Shown here: positions 16,598-27,630 of the stretch, one piece after another
Position numbering within the stretch: position 1 is the stretch's first letter
How the letters are laid out: the number at the start of each line of letters is the position of its first letter
Assembly (NCBI RefSeq): GCF_010672525.1
Contig: NZ_JAAHGH010000010.1
Span: 121,334-185,333, forward strand
DNA length: 64,000 nt
Reading direction: 5' to 3'
Source: Okeania sp. SIO2B3
GTDB lineage: Bacteria > Cyanobacteriota > Cyanobacteriia > Cyanobacteriales > Microcoleaceae
Made by a program: the position numbers and the translations under genes
Notes under the pieces: generated by a model
The model's input: only the letters and a program-made list of their open reading frames with translations
Told to the model about the DNA's origin: nothing
Database searches by the model: none

Positions 16598-16750
16598 CTA
16601 GTCGCGACGATTTGATTTTTTTTTATTGTTTGAACTATTGCTGCCTTTCGGCAAAGCTCTTGCCGCTTGATCATGAATTTGATAGATAATTTTTTGGTAA
16701 TAAGTAGCGATTTCAGCTTGAACAGCATAAGGTGAAAAGATTTCAGCCAT
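16598..16750 (-). CDS. Hypothetical 50-residue protein (uncertain)
   Basis: Begins MAEIFSPYAVQAEIATYYQ and ends with a basic, Asn/Lys/Ser-rich tail. The first 30 residues look like a real amphipathic protein segment, but the ATG is preceded directly by a TTAATTA heptamer tract, so any native ribosome-binding site or N-terminus has been lost. It may be the end of a truncated gene. I do not recognise the family. Confidence 0.3.
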   Translation of the reverse strand: MAEIFSPYAVQAEIATYYQKIIYQIHDQAARALPKGSNSSNNKKKSNRRD

Positions 16751-16829
16751 TATTAATTATTAATTATTAATTATTAATTGTTGAATACTTCCCCACTCCC
16801 CACTTCCTACTCCCTACTCCCTCCCTACT

Positions 16830-18656
16830 CTAACTCAACCTCCGCCAAATACCAACACTTCCATCACCACAACCTGCTGCCAACATCTGACCATCTACAC
16901 TAAACGTTACTGCATTCACTACTGCTTCCTGAGTCAATACTCCTAACTCCTCCATCGTATAAGGGTTCCATAAATACATATTCCCATCTCGACATCCACT
17001 TGCTAAAATCAAACCATCGGGACTAATAGCAACAGCATTAACTCCATCGGGATGCTGCAATGTTCCCAATAAATCTCCAGTTGCTAACTGCCACAACCTA
17101 ATAGTATTGTCACTACTCCCACTCGCTAATATCTGACCGTCAGGAGCGATCGCCACACCCCGCACTACATCACTATGACCAGTCAAAGTCAATAACAACC
17201 TCCCTGTCCCCACATCCCACAACTTAATCGTCTTATCCCCACTCCCACTCGCTAATACTTTGCCATCAGGACTAATAGCAACTGACTCCACCCATGCAGT
17301 ATGACCTTTCAAATATCCTCGCATTTTCCCACTATTGAGATACCAAACCTTCACCGTCTTGTCACCATGACCGCTTCCCAATATCTGACCATCTTGACTA
17401 ATAGCGATCGCCTGCACAGGACCCCAGTCTTGACCCAACCAACCGCCAAGAGTTCTCACTAACTTACCAGTACCCAAGTTCCAAACTTTTACAGTGCCGT
17501 CATTACTCCCACTCACTAAAGTCTGACCATCTGAACTAAAAGCAATTTCCTGCACCCATCCCGAATGACTAAACATCCATCCCCCCAAATTACGGGGTTC
17601 GCTACCAGTTTTCAGAGTCCAGACTTTAATGCTATTATCTTCACCCCCACTCACCACTGTCTGACCGTCAATGCTAAATGCTACTGTTCTGACTTTATCA
17701 CCGTGACTTTCTAAACTTTCCGAACCTTCCCAAGAACTCTTTGTAGTCTGCATTAAATCTTTCAGTACTTCTTCTACGGAATGATAGCGTTGTTGAAGCG
17801 ATGGTTGCAACATCCGGTCGATAATATTATTCAAAGATGTGCTTACAGGTCTGGGTAAATGTTGCTGCCATAACCATTCTTCACCATGACGCAGGTCGAA
17901 GGGGTCGAGTAGAGTCATTAACTGAATGCAGACAACACCTAAACTATAGATATCGCTAGCAAATACTGCTTGACCAATTAACTGTTCTGGTGCAGTATAT
18001 TCTGGAGAACCGATAACCGTACCACTTTTGACTGCGGGATTAGTAGAAATAGCTTTGGCAGCGCCGAAACCTACTAAATATAAATTTTTTCCCCAGTCAT
18101 ATTCACTCTCTTTAGTACCACGACGAATAATATTTTCTGGTTTAATATCCCGATGAATTACTTGACTTTTGTGGATAAACTGCAAAACTGGCAGTATTTC
18201 TCTCAGAAATTTTCTAATTTTTTGTTCGTTAAATGTTCCTTGTTCTTTTAATTCTTGAGCTAAATTTTTTCCTTCTATATATTCTTGTACTAAATATCTA
18301 TAAGATGATACAACAAAATAGGCTAATAAACTAGGAATTTGTGGATGTTTTCCCAGTTTGTCTAATTGTAATGCTTCTCGGTTAAATGAGGCTGATGCTT
18401 TTTCTATTTCACTAATATTTTGTGCTGCATTTTTGCCTGGAATACCTACAGGTAAAAATTGTTTAATTACACATATTGGTTTTGAAGGGATGTCTTCATC
18501 AACTGCCAAGAATGTTCTGCTAAATGTACCTATTCCGATTGGTTTGAGGAGGCGGTAATGTTCTCTAAGGATGAGTTTTGCACCGCAACTTTGGCAAAAT
18601 CTATTTTTGTCTGGGTTTTGAGGTTTTTGGCAAGTAGGATTGTAGCAATAACTCAT
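16830..18656 (-). CDS. WD40-repeat Ser/Thr protein kinase, DFG changed to GFG
   Basis: 608 residues. An N-terminal zinc-ribbon (Cys4, Cys9, Cys21, Cys24) precedes an eukaryotic-type kinase domain (about 34-295) with the glycine loop GIGTFSRTF, the HRD loop VIHRDIKPENII, and an APE region. At residue 196 the metal-binding DFG aspartate is Gly (LVGFGAAK; codon GGT at 18071-18069, one base from GAT), so catalysis is probably impaired. Seven WD40 blades follow (about 320-608), each ending in a D..(I/V)..W pattern, forming a predicted propeller for partner binding. This architecture is common in filamentous cyanobacteria. A MITE sits 10 bp upstream of the ATG (18667-18832), between the gene and any older promoter. 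Confidence 0.9.
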   Translation of the reverse strand: MSYCYNPTCQKPQNPDKNRFCQSCGAKLILREHYRLLKPIGIGTFSRTFLAVDEDIPSKPICVIKQFLPVGIPGKNAAQNISEIEKASASFNREALQLDKLGKHPQIPSLLAYFVVSSYRYLVQEYIEGKNLAQELKEQGTFNEQKIRKFLREILPVLQFIHKSQVIHRDIKPENIIRRGTKESEYDWGKNLYLVGFGAAKAISTNPAVKSGTVIGSPEYTAPEQLIGQAVFASDIYSLGVVCIQLMTLLDPFDLRHGEEWLWQQHLPRPVSTSLNNIIDRMLQPSLQQRYHSVEEVLKDLMQTTKSSWEGSESLESHGDKVRTVAFSIDGQTVVSGGEDNSIKVWTLKTGSEPRNLGGWMFSHSGWVQEIAFSSDGQTLVSGSNDGTVKVWNLGTGKLVRTLGGWLGQDWGPVQAIAISQDGQILGSGHGDKTVKVWYLNSGKMRGYLKGHTAWVESVAISPDGKVLASGSGDKTIKLWDVGTGRLLLTLTGHSDVVRGVAIAPDGQILASGSSDNTIRLWQLATGDLLGTLQHPDGVNAVAISPDGLILASGCRDGNMYLWNPYTMEELGVLTQEAVVNAVTFSVDGQMLAAGCGDGSVGIWRRLS

Positions 18657-18666
18657 AAGAACATTT

Positions 18667-18832
<166 letters not shown>

Positions 18833-18853
18833 GAACATTTTTATTATGGCTAA

Positions 18854-18964
18854 TAATAGACATCTTCACAAAAGAGGGAGTAGGGAGCAAGGAGTAGGGG
18901 GAAAGAATTGATAAATAAGAGTGCGATAATTGATTTTATTTTTTATTATTGGAGATGTCTAATA
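18854..18964. repeat. MITE-like element with TAGACATCT ends
   Basis: Left end TAATAGACATCTTC and right end GGAGATGTCTAATA are imperfect inverted repeats. The interior (GGGAGTAGGGAG, then AATTGATAAATAA...ATAATTGATTTT) is shared with 57289-57402 and, partly, 63826-63925. Confidence 0.6.
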
Positions 18965-19235
18965 CCGTTACCGAAAAATTAAGGTAAAAATCCTCTCCTT
19001 TAAAAGAGAAACAGCGGTCGTTTTGCTGGCGCATAACTACGTTAACGCTACGCGACATGTTTGCGGAGCATGACAAACGGAAAAAGCGGAGCGCACCCGT
19101 TGGGTGGGATGGCGAGGAAACCTGCGCCATATCCATAAGACCAAGAGAAGAAAAAATTTTCCTTTTAGTCAATCCTATCCGTTTTCTTTTGAGAGGTAAT
19201 TATTAATTATTAATTATTAATTATTAATTGTTGAA
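18964..19235. repeat. Heptamer element with internal insert
   Basis: Starts TACCGAAAAATTAAGGT, contains a CGCTACGCGACATG / GATGGCGAGG region, and ends GAGAGGTAATTATTAATT repeated as a heptamer tract then GTTGAA. It is the longest copy of the family described at 3706. Confidence 0.55.
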
Positions 19236-19345
19236 TAGCCCCACCGTCACTTGGAATGCCAATGGGGTTAGTGGGGATAAAATCCTAATTTATCAAAATC
19301 TCAGTCCTACTGACTACTTTTTTAAATTGTTTTAACTAAAAAAAT

Positions 19346-19657
19346 TTAGGCTTGATTTGAACCTACTTCCAGTAATTTTTCCAATCTTGCCGTTGACCAG
19401 TATTCCGTGGGATAGGCGATCGCAAAAATAGACGAAAGTCGAACCAACCATGTCACCTGCTTAAAAACATCATCCTCATCATCAAATTCATCCGGTGGAA
19501 CTAAGACCATAATTTCTACAAAATCTTCAGTTACAGTAACGGGGAGACCATAATAAGTTTCCTCAGCTTCAATGCGGACTTTACTACCATTTTCCAATGC
19601 TTCTGTTAATCTTTGATAAAGAAGATTAGACTTTTTTGATTTTTGTTTTTTGGCCAC
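19346..19657 (-). CDS. Conserved hypothetical protein, 103 aa
   Basis: A small acidic protein with a basic start (MAKKQKSKKSNLLYQRL) and a strongly conserved core, EETYYGLPVTVTEDFVEIMVLVPPDEFDDEDD...FAIAYPTEYWSTARLEKLLE. The pattern suggests a small beta-barrel/SH3-like fold but I do not recognise a named family. A close paralogue lies at 23719-24027. Both lie downstream of remains of the same other genes, so the locus was duplicated. The purine tract AGGGAGAATAATT before the ATG can act as ribosome-binding site. Confidence 0.75.
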   Translation of the reverse strand: MAKKQKSKKSNLLYQRLTEALENGSKVRIEAEETYYGLPVTVTEDFVEIMVLVPPDEFDDEDDVFKQVTWLVRLSSIFAIAYPTEYWSTARLEKLLEVGSNQA

Positions 19658-19668
19658 AATTATTCTCC

Positions 19669-19758
19669 CTAAGTCTGATGTTGTAATTTAGAGCTTTTAA
19701 TAGCACCCATGTACAACTTCGCCATTAACTCATTAGCAGTCGTCGCATTTTGCAACTT
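19669..19758 (-). pseudogene. 3' fragment of an unknown gene
   Basis: The minus strand encodes LQNATTANELMAKLYMGAIKSS...QT and a stop. The same kind of tail (LQSAATATELVVQLCVGAIKS) is at about 24289-24370 beside the paralogue. The upstream part of this gene is cut off by the tnpB element starting at 19760. Confidence 0.5.
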
Positions 19759-19759
19759 A

Positions 19760-21085
19760 GTGAACTACCGAACGCTTTAATCAAAGATTTAAGCGTCGGC
19801 TTCTTACCCAGAAACTAGCGTAGTAGTAGATTTCTTACGTCCTCTACTGCTACGTCTTACAGTTTGGCGATAAGCTTTATCCCGTGTCCCACAGGAAATA
19901 ATTCGTAGTCCCTCGTCTCTGAGAGAAATAGCTGCGTTAATATCTCTGTCGTGTGTAGTATTACATGATTGACAAGTCCATCGTCTGATATCAAGGGGTA
20001 AGCTACCCACCTGATTTAAGCAAACATGACAAGTCTTAGAACTAGGAAAGAACCTATCAACTTCAACATAGGTTTTACCATTTTGTTCTGCTTTATATTT
20101 AAGCATAGTCATAAACATTCCCCATCCTACTTGCCCTATTGCTTTAGCTAGACAATGGTTTTTCATCATACCTTTAACGTTTAGATTTTCTGTTACTATG
20201 ACTTGGTTTTCGTCAACTATTCTACGCGATAGTTTGTGTAGAAAATCCTCACGACAGTTAGTTATTTTGCGGTGGACTCTAGCAACTTTCTTTCTAGCTT
20301 TATTACGGTTATTAGACCCTTTTTCTTTTTTAGATAGTTGCTGTTGTTTTCGTTTTAAATTCTTTTCATGTTTAGTCAAAAATCTGGGATTCTCATATTT
20401 TAAACCTGATGACGTTGTACAGAAGTGAGTTAACCCAACGTCAACCCCTACAGCTTTTCCTCCTGTTGATGATAATGGTTTCTCTTTACCATCTTCAAAT
20501 AAAATTGAAGCAAAGTATTGATCGCAACAGTTTTTACTGATGGTTACAGTCTTAATTTTCCCCTCAATGGGACGATGAATAACAGCTTTTATATCTCCTA
20601 TTTTGGGGATTGTTAAGTAATCAGATAAAACCCTAACATTTTGAGGGTATTGAATTGACTGCTTTCCATGTTTTGATTTAAACCGAGGATATTTAGTTCT
20701 ATGTTCAAAGAAGTTATTGAAAGCTCCACCGAGATTTAAACACACTTGTTGTAAGCAAGACGAATAAGCCAAGGATAACCATTCATACTCTTTTTTAAGT
20801 TGAGGTATTAGCTTCTTAATTTCATATCCTGACAATCCTTTTCCCGTTTCTTTATATGTTTGGTTCATCAAATTCAGACAGTAATTCCACAACCAGCGAC
20901 AATTGCCAAAAGATTGACTTAAGGCTTCTTGTTGTTGGCTATTGGGGTAAAGTCTTACTTTGACTACTTTAAGCATTTAGACTGAATTTGATTTGCTGTA
21001 AAGCAGTATATCATAAAAACACTGGCATTCAGGAGAGCACCAAAACAAGTTTATGGTGTCGGGATGAATGCCAGATTCAGCTAAA
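19760..21085 (-). mobile_element. IS200/IS605-group element with tnpB only
   Basis: The element carries tnpB without tnpA. Its left end has a strong hairpin (CTGGCATTCA at 21022-21031 pairing with TGAATGCCAG at 21065-21074, with an inner CACC/GGTG). Its right end has GAAGCCGACGCTTAAATC...GATTAAAGCGTTCGG then GTAGTTCA, a hairpin typical of omega-RNA 3' ends. On the minus strand the base after the left flank is preceded by TTAAC, a candidate target-adjacent motif. The element lies inside the gene whose tail remains at 19669-19758. Exact ends are inferred. Confidence 0.65.
19804..20976 (-). CDS. tnpB: RNA-guided endonuclease TnpB
   Basis: 390 residues, intact. The N-terminal HTH/WED-like region (SFGNCRWLWNYCLNLMNQ) is followed by a RuvC-like nuclease split into GVDVGLTHFC (Asp), VTENLNVKGM (Glu) and HDRDINAA (Asp), and by a zinc ribbon with CHVC and CQSC. 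These are the residues needed for DNA cleavage. TnpB proteins use an RNA from the 3' end of their own gene and cut DNA next to a target-adjacent motif, favouring element retention. The C-terminal tail RRSSRGRKKSTTTLVSG overlaps the presumed omega-RNA. There is no adjacent tnpA, so movement would need help in trans. Confidence 0.92.
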   Translation of the reverse strand: MLKVVKVRLYPNSQQQEALSQSFGNCRWLWNYCLNLMNQTYKETGKGLSGYEIKKLIPQLKKEYEWLSLAYSSCLQQVCLNLGGAFNNFFEHRTKYPRFKSKHGKQSIQYPQNVRVLSDYLTIPKIGDIKAVIHRPIEGKIKTVTISKNCCDQYFASILFEDGKEKPLSSTGGKAVGVDVGLTHFCTTSSGLKYENPRFLTKHEKNLKRKQQQLSKKEKGSNNRNKARKKVARVHRKITNCREDFLHKLSRRIVDENQVIVTENLNVKGMMKNHCLAKAIGQVGWGMFMTMLKYKAEQNGKTYVEVDRFFPSSKTCHVCLNQVGSLPLDIRRWTCQSCNTTHDRDINAAISLRDEGLRIISCGTRDKAYRQTVRRSSRGRKKSTTTLVSG

Positions 21086-21730
21086 GTTAATTGTATATGG
21101 TTGAACTTTAACTTGACTAAGCAAGTTTTTAACTTCTTTGTCGCTTAACCGCATCTCAATTGCCTGGAAATCCGTACATAGTTGTCAACAACGAGATTTA
21201 GGTAGTTGGAAATGTTTAGTCCAAAAATGACTAATGACATGAAAAATCTGTCTTTTTCCCAAATAGAAACCGATGGACTTTATTTAGATTTACCACTTTT
21301 ATATAGTAACTTCCTCATAACAACTATTGGGGATTTGGCTCCCAATATTACAACAATATTTGACCACAAACTATCTGCAAAAGTTTCCATAGACAATGAT
21401 ATAATGATTTTTTTATTCTTGAGTCTCAAGTAGTGTCCTAGGAAATGCACTCTGTATTTTTTAAACATCCTCATTAATACTATTTATTGACGTACTCCAT
21501 GGAATTGGAGCTTTAAATCGAATTTTTGGTTTTTTAAATTTGTCAATTGCTGTTGAGCTGATAGCTGAATGTGTGGTTGATATCGTTACAATATTTACTC
21601 CTAGTTTGTTACAATATTAGTCTAAATCATCACGTTCAAGTGATTTTTATTCGATTTTACTAATTATATAATGAATGATCTAAAATCAATATAGTGACAA
21701 TCTTGGGACTATTTAAACTCAAAAAGGCAC
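21086..21730. other. Gene-poor gap
   Basis: Short open frames occur on both strands here (for example 21206-21433) but none has a credible ribosome-binding site or recognisable product. The DNA is AT-rich. It separates the tnpB element from the small genes beginning at 21731. I see nothing supported in it. Confidence 0.4.
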
Positions 21731-21862
21731 ATGAATTTAAAAAATAGCTTGAGCGAGGATGAATTTAATAGTTTAATAGAACTGCTCTCTAAAAGAAGAG
21801 ACGAGTTTGAAGGAAGAATTACTATTGACTCGGTCAAAGAGGGTCTGAGAGAATTAGGTTGA
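21731..21862 (+). CDS. Small hypothetical protein, 43 aa
   Basis: The frame reads MNLKNSLSEDEFNSLIELL and ends ITIDSVKEGLRELG. It is charged and helical in appearance. It ends 46 bp before the better-supported membrane protein gene at 21908 and may be the first gene of that transcript. No strong ribosome-binding site is visible; family unknown. Confidence 0.35.
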   Translation: MNLKNSLSEDEFNSLIELLSKRRDEFEGRITIDSVKEGLRELG

Positions 21863-21907
21863 TTGCATTTACTTTCGGAAAATGACATAAAGGAGGTTCG
21901 TAAACAG

Positions 21908-22680
21908 ATGACTAAAGATTCACCTAGACAGCAAAGATATTTTCCCTTAATATCAATAATTATTGCAATTATTGTAGGTGCTGTTGGAGGTTATAATGTG
22001 AAGGTATATCTTGCTAGTAATTTTCCCCAATTAACAGATGCTGCGGAAGGTATCAAACCATCAGAATTAGAAGATTTAGAGAAACAAGTTGAAGAATTGA
22101 AAAAAAAGGAAGATGAATTAGTAGCTAAATTGGAAGATTATCAGGAAAAAATAATCTACTAGAAAGTGAAAATGATAGGTTAGAAAAAAAAGTAGAAAAA
22201 CTAGAAAATGAGAATCAAAATCCTACAACCTCTGTTGAAAGTGAAAATAATTTAGAAGATTCTTCGACTAAAAAAGATTATAACCTAAAAACAACCCAGG
22301 AAATGTATGGCTTTGTGTTTGAACTTCAGAGCTGTAAAAAAACTAACGTGAGTGTAGATAGTCAAAGCATTAATTGTGAACTATTAATCACAAGCACAGA
22401 ACAAAATGCTAGGTTAACTTTGTATGGTGGATCGGGTAGTAACAGAACTAGAATGGTTGAAGCAGGTACAATATATCTGGCAACAAAAGTTCAATTAGGA
22501 ACATCTAGCGGTCGCTCTGGTGCAGCAGAAAACTTGATAAGAGATGTGCCCCTAAAAGCCTCTGTTAACTTCGATAAAGTATCATTGGAAGTTAATAAAA
22601 TGCAAGTCATGCAAATTTTCTTGTATTCAGGTAATAATACAATTCCTCTTGAGTTTCGTAATGTTCCTCTGTCTGAATAG
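21908..22680 (+). pseudogene. Membrane-anchored coiled-coil protein with frameshift
   Basis: A strong AAGGAGG lies 11 nt before the ATG at 21908. The first frame (to 22162) encodes an N-terminal membrane anchor (PLISIIIAIIVGAVGGY) and the start of a coiled coil (SELEDLEKQVEELKKKEDELVAKLEDY). At an A-run near 22146-22151 the frame is lost; one base more restores a frame that continues the coiled coil (LLESENDRLEKKVEKLENEN) and runs to 22680 with a beta-rich C-terminal domain (FVFELQSCKKTNVSVDSQSINCELLITS). Together about 257 residues. Either a single-base deletion, a sequencing error in the homopolymer, or a slippery site. I do not recognise the C-terminal domain. Confidence 0.65.
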
Positions 22681-22757
22681 TAATAAGCTACAATTTGAGC
22701 TGAGATTATGCTCACAATTGATATAGTAAAGTTCAGTAAATTAACCATAATAATTAT

Positions 22758-23159
<402 letters not shown>

Positions 23160-23186
23160 CTACTGATTTCCCCCTTATTAATTATT

Positions 23187-23706
23187 AATGGCTTTGTTGC
23201 ATGAAAGCATATAGCTGCGACTAGACTCCCGAGATGTACTTCATAATGCGCGGAAACTGCTGTAACTATTGGACAATAGATAAATCAAACATTAATCTCG
23301 CTAAACTCAGCGTTTGCTTTCGTGTGACTGTATCTAAAACCAAGATAACTATTGGACAATAGTAAATCAAATATTAATCTCGCTAAAGTTAGCGATCGCT
23401 TGACTATGACTGTATCTAAAATCAAGATAACTATTGGACAATAGTAAATCAAATATTAATCTCGCTAAAGTTAGCGATCGCTTGACTATGACTGTATCTA
23501 AAATCAAGATAACTATTGGACAATAGTAAATCAAATATCTATCTCGCTAAAGTTAGCGATCGCTTGACTATGACTGTATCTAAAATCAAGATAACTATTG
23601 GACAATAGTAAATCAAATATCTATCTCGCTAAAGTTAGCGATCGCTTGAGTAAGGGACTAGCAAAAAAATAGCTTACCAGATCGTCTTTTGTCCAACAAA
23701 GCCATT
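23187..23706. mobile_element. Inverted-repeat element carrying five 82-bp tandem repeats
   Basis: Ends AATGGCTTTGTTG (23187-23199) and CAACAAAGCCATT (23694-23706) are perfect 13-bp inverted repeats, the kind found at insertion-sequence ends. Inside, a unit containing CTATTGGACAATAG (inverted repeat) and CGCTAAAGTTAGCG (inverted repeat) with a GCGATCGC site recurs at 23264, 23347, 23429, 23511 and 23593, spacing 82-83 bp. It is inserted in a TTAATTA heptamer tract, so a target duplication cannot be told from the tract. No transposase gene remains. Confidence 0.8.
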
Positions 23707-23718
23707 ATTAATTATTAA

Positions 23719-24027
23719 TTATTCGGTAACACCTATTTCCAATAGTCTTTCTAACCTTGCACTTGACCAATATTCTGTAGGATATGCGATCGCAAAAATA
23801 GAGGCAAGTCGAATCAACCATGTCACCTGTTTAAAAGTATCATCTTCTTCATCAAATTCATCTGGTGGTACTAATACCATAATTTCCACAAAATCTTCCG
23901 TTACACTAACGGGAAGACCATAATAAGTTTCCTCTGCTTCAATGCGGACTTTAGTACCATTTTCTAATGCTTCTGTTAATCTTTGATAAAGAAGATTAGG
24001 CTTTTTTGACTTGTATCTTCTGGTCAT
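23719..24027 (-). CDS. Conserved hypothetical protein, 102 aa
   Basis: Paralogue of the protein at 19346-19657: the cores RIEAEETYYGLP, VTEDFVEIMVLVPPDEFD and FAIAYPTEYWS are nearly identical, and differences are concentrated at the ends. It lies downstream of the vWA/Ro60-like gene on the same strand, separated by low-complexity DNA and a gene fragment, and is probably the original copy. Function unknown. Confidence 0.75.
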   Translation of the reverse strand: MTRRYKSKKPNLLYQRLTEALENGTKVRIEAEETYYGLPVSVTEDFVEIMVLVPPDEFDEEDDTFKQVTWLIRLASIFAIAYPTEYWSSARLERLLEIGVTE

Positions 24028-24288
24028 TTCAGTTATCAGTTATCAGTTATCAGTTATCAGTTATCAGTACCTTCTACCGCAGCATGAACTAGGAAAACAG
24101 GAGGCAAGAAAATACGGAATTCCATTTTTTATTGGTCATTTCAGTTATCAGTTGTCACAATTATTCTCCATAACTATAACGTTGCAGTTTATAGCAGTCG
24201 AAGCAAAGGTGTTTGACAGATAAAAAACTTAAAACTCAGACAACGCAAGGTTTTTCCTTCTTCCTTCTCCCTTCTTCTTTCTTCCTTC

Positions 24289-24370
24289 TGCTGTAGTGCT
24301 TTTAATCGCACCAACGCACAACTGGACTACCAACTCAGTTGCAGTAGCAGCACTTTGTAATTGAGCAAAA
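24289..24370 (-). pseudogene. 3' fragment of an unknown gene
   Basis: Encodes LQSAATATELVVQLCVGAIKSTTAE on the minus strand, related to the fragment at 19669-19758. In both places it sits between the vWA-related sequence and the small conserved gene, so a third gene once lay there. Its upstream part is replaced by TTTTGACTTTTGAC-type repeats. Confidence 0.45.
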
Positions 24371-24419
24371 AAGAAACCGGGTTTATTGCCCTGATTATTT
24401 TCAAATCACAAGATTTCAT

Positions 24420-26107
<1,688 letters not shown>

Positions 26108-26131
26108 TCAGTTATCAGTTAACAGTTATCA

Positions 26132-26336
26132 GTAAGCATTCAGCTGTCAGCTGTCAGCTATCAGCTATGAGTTATTAAGTCATTATCTTGGAAGAAGGAA
26201 TTAGTATTCAAGAAATGACATAAGAATGAAATAGTCCTTTGAGCTAACCTTGGTCATTGCTTAATTCTTTCTTTCATGCATCTGATAGCTGTTTGCGCAG
26301 CATTCCGTAGGAAATGCTATATAGCTGAATGCTTAC
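26132..26336. mobile_element. GTAAGCATTCAGC-ended MITE with nested 24-nt repeat
   Basis: Begins GTAAGCATTCAGCTGTCAGC and ends AGCTGAATGCTTAC (inverted repeats). The flanks show TTATCA on both sides. The 24-nt repeat (26291-26314) is inserted in the right arm. The same family occurs at 57226-57453, 59248-59408 and as fragments at 1410 and 47660. Confidence 0.7.
26291..26314 (+). repeat. 24-nt small dispersed repeat, copy 2
   Basis: GTTTGCGCAGCATTCCGTAG then GAAA; inside the right end of the MITE 26132-26336, interrupting its terminal repeat. Confidence 0.7.
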
Positions 26337-26517
26337 GTTATCAGTTAAATTTCTGTCATGTTTTTAATGTTAAATGTCAGACATAACATCATCAAACATT
26401 TGATAACCTATAACTGTTCTTTCTTAACTAATTTAATTACAAAAAATCTACTTTTAGGAGGCAATTATCGTTGGCAGTTTTGCGGAGTATTAATATTAAT
26501 ATTTATGATTAAATATA

Positions 26518-26590
26518 CCGCGCAAGTTGAGAGAGTTAATTTTACTAAACCATAGGTATTTGTATGTAACCTCTCTCAGTTAGGGCGCGA
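26518..26590 (-). repeat. tRNA-like shell element E1 (short form)
   Basis: Outer stem P1 CGCGC (26519-26523) with GCGCG (26585-26589); second stem P2 GAGAGAGTTA (26529-26538) with TAACCTCTCTC (26567-26577). The unpaired segments between P1 and P2 (on the minus strand CCTAACTG and AACTTG) are those of the other family members, but the top has only about 28 nt and no tRNA-like domain. Confidence 0.5.
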
Positions 26591-26736
26591 CGATAACTGC
26601 ACATTTTATAGCTTTAAGCTTAGTTTGAAAGATTTTACAACAATTTTCAATCTGGTGATAACCATTTTTAAATTGTATAGTCAATACTTTAAGTCTATTA
26701 ATTTTCACTTCTGACTTCTGACTTTTGACTTCTGAC

Positions 26737-27162
26737 TTATAAATCTGGTTCTACCCAATTTTTTCGAGCTGACTCAGACATCAGAAATTCTCTACTGTAA
26801 TATTCAAAAGGTAAAGCTGAATTTTCGTAAAGGTTGACTAAATTATTGGCATTTTCTGCAAAAGAGTTATTCGCTGAATTTGTAGTCAAATATTTCTGAA
26901 TCATTTTCACCCAAAACAGCGTAATTGTTTCGTGATAACCACTATTTTTAGTATTTTGAGTACCTACTGCAACGTTATATTTTTTGATGCGATCGCGAAG
27001 ATTATTTATTGCCTCTAACTCGGAATAGTTAGTCAAATACCAAAGGGCAACAATTAAATGTGCAGCATGAGTCCAATTGCTTTTTGGCAAGGTACAATTA
27101 TTAAATTCACTAACAATATTTTCTAACTCATTACTGGTGAAATCAAAATTTCTATTGCACAT
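26737..27162 (-). CDS. Conserved hypothetical protein, 141 aa
   Basis: A soluble helical protein with the conserved pattern LPKSNWTHAAHLIVALWYL ... YNVAVGTQNTKNSGYHETIT-FW. The WTHAAHL and GYHET histidines and glutamate could form a metal or catalytic site, but I know of no assigned function for this widespread family. It follows the L7/L12-like gene by 7 bp on the same strand and is probably cotranscribed with it. Confidence 0.7.
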   Translation of the reverse strand: MCNRNFDFTSNELENIVSEFNNCTLPKSNWTHAAHLIVALWYLTNYSELEAINNLRDRIKKYNVAVGTQNTKNSGYHETITLFWVKMIQKYLTTNSANNSFAENANNLVNLYENSALPFEYYSREFLMSESARKNWVEPDL

Positions 27163-27169
27163 ACAAAAA

Positions 27170-27559
27170 TTATTTCAAAGAAACTGTTGCTCCTAATTCC
27201 TCCAATTTTTGCTTAATCTGTTCTGCCTCCTGAATATTGACATTAGATTTAATAATTTGGGGTAAATTATCAACAACTTTTTTAGTTTCCTGTAAACTTC
27301 CAAAGAGATTTAAACTTCGTATCTCCTTAATAAAAGATATTTTTTTATTAGCAGGAAATTTCTCTAAGACAATATCAAAAATAGTTTGTGGTTCATCGCC
27401 ATCTTTATCATTATTGTCGAACTTATCATTAGGTTTTACTACAATAATTCGATCGGCACTTACTTGAAAACAATCTTCTATTTGTTTCACCAATTCTGTA
27501 GCTTCCAACATTGTGATAGATTTGAGTTTTGCCAATATTTCATCAGTTTTTATAGACAT
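27170..27559 (-). CDS. Divergent L7/L12-like protein
   Basis: 129 residues that follow ribosomal protein L7/L12 from end to end. The N-terminal dimerisation part reads KTDEILAKLKSITMLEATELVKQIED, and the C-terminal domain reads FDIVLEKFPANKKISFIKEIRSLN and ends EAEQIKQKLEELGATVSLK. The Ala/Gly-rich hinge is replaced by a charged segment (KPNDKFDNNDKDGDEP), and the factor-binding helix (GLKEAKDLVE in true L12) is SLQETKKVVD. It is therefore a paralogue and not the housekeeping rplL, which would lie beside rplJ. It could be an alternative stalk protein or a protein that borrowed the fold. Cotranscribed with the 141-residue gene. Confidence 0.75.
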   Translation of the reverse strand: MSIKTDEILAKLKSITMLEATELVKQIEDCFQVSADRIIVVKPNDKFDNNDKDGDEPQTIFDIVLEKFPANKKISFIKEIRSLNLFGSLQETKKVVDNLPQIIKSNVNIQEAEQIKQKLEELGATVSLK

Positions 27560-27630
27560 GATGCTTTCTCCATATAATAAAAAAATTATCTACTAAACTG
27601 CTAAAATAGACATTTTATTTACTCATTTTT

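Noticed and set aside
21206..21433. Protein-coding gene of 75 codons
   Set aside because: No ribosome-binding site, an overlapping opposite frame of equal quality, and no family pattern.
23264..23651. CRISPR or LTRR-type array
   Set aside because: Units are 82-83 bp without unique spacers and lie inside transposon-like inverted repeats.
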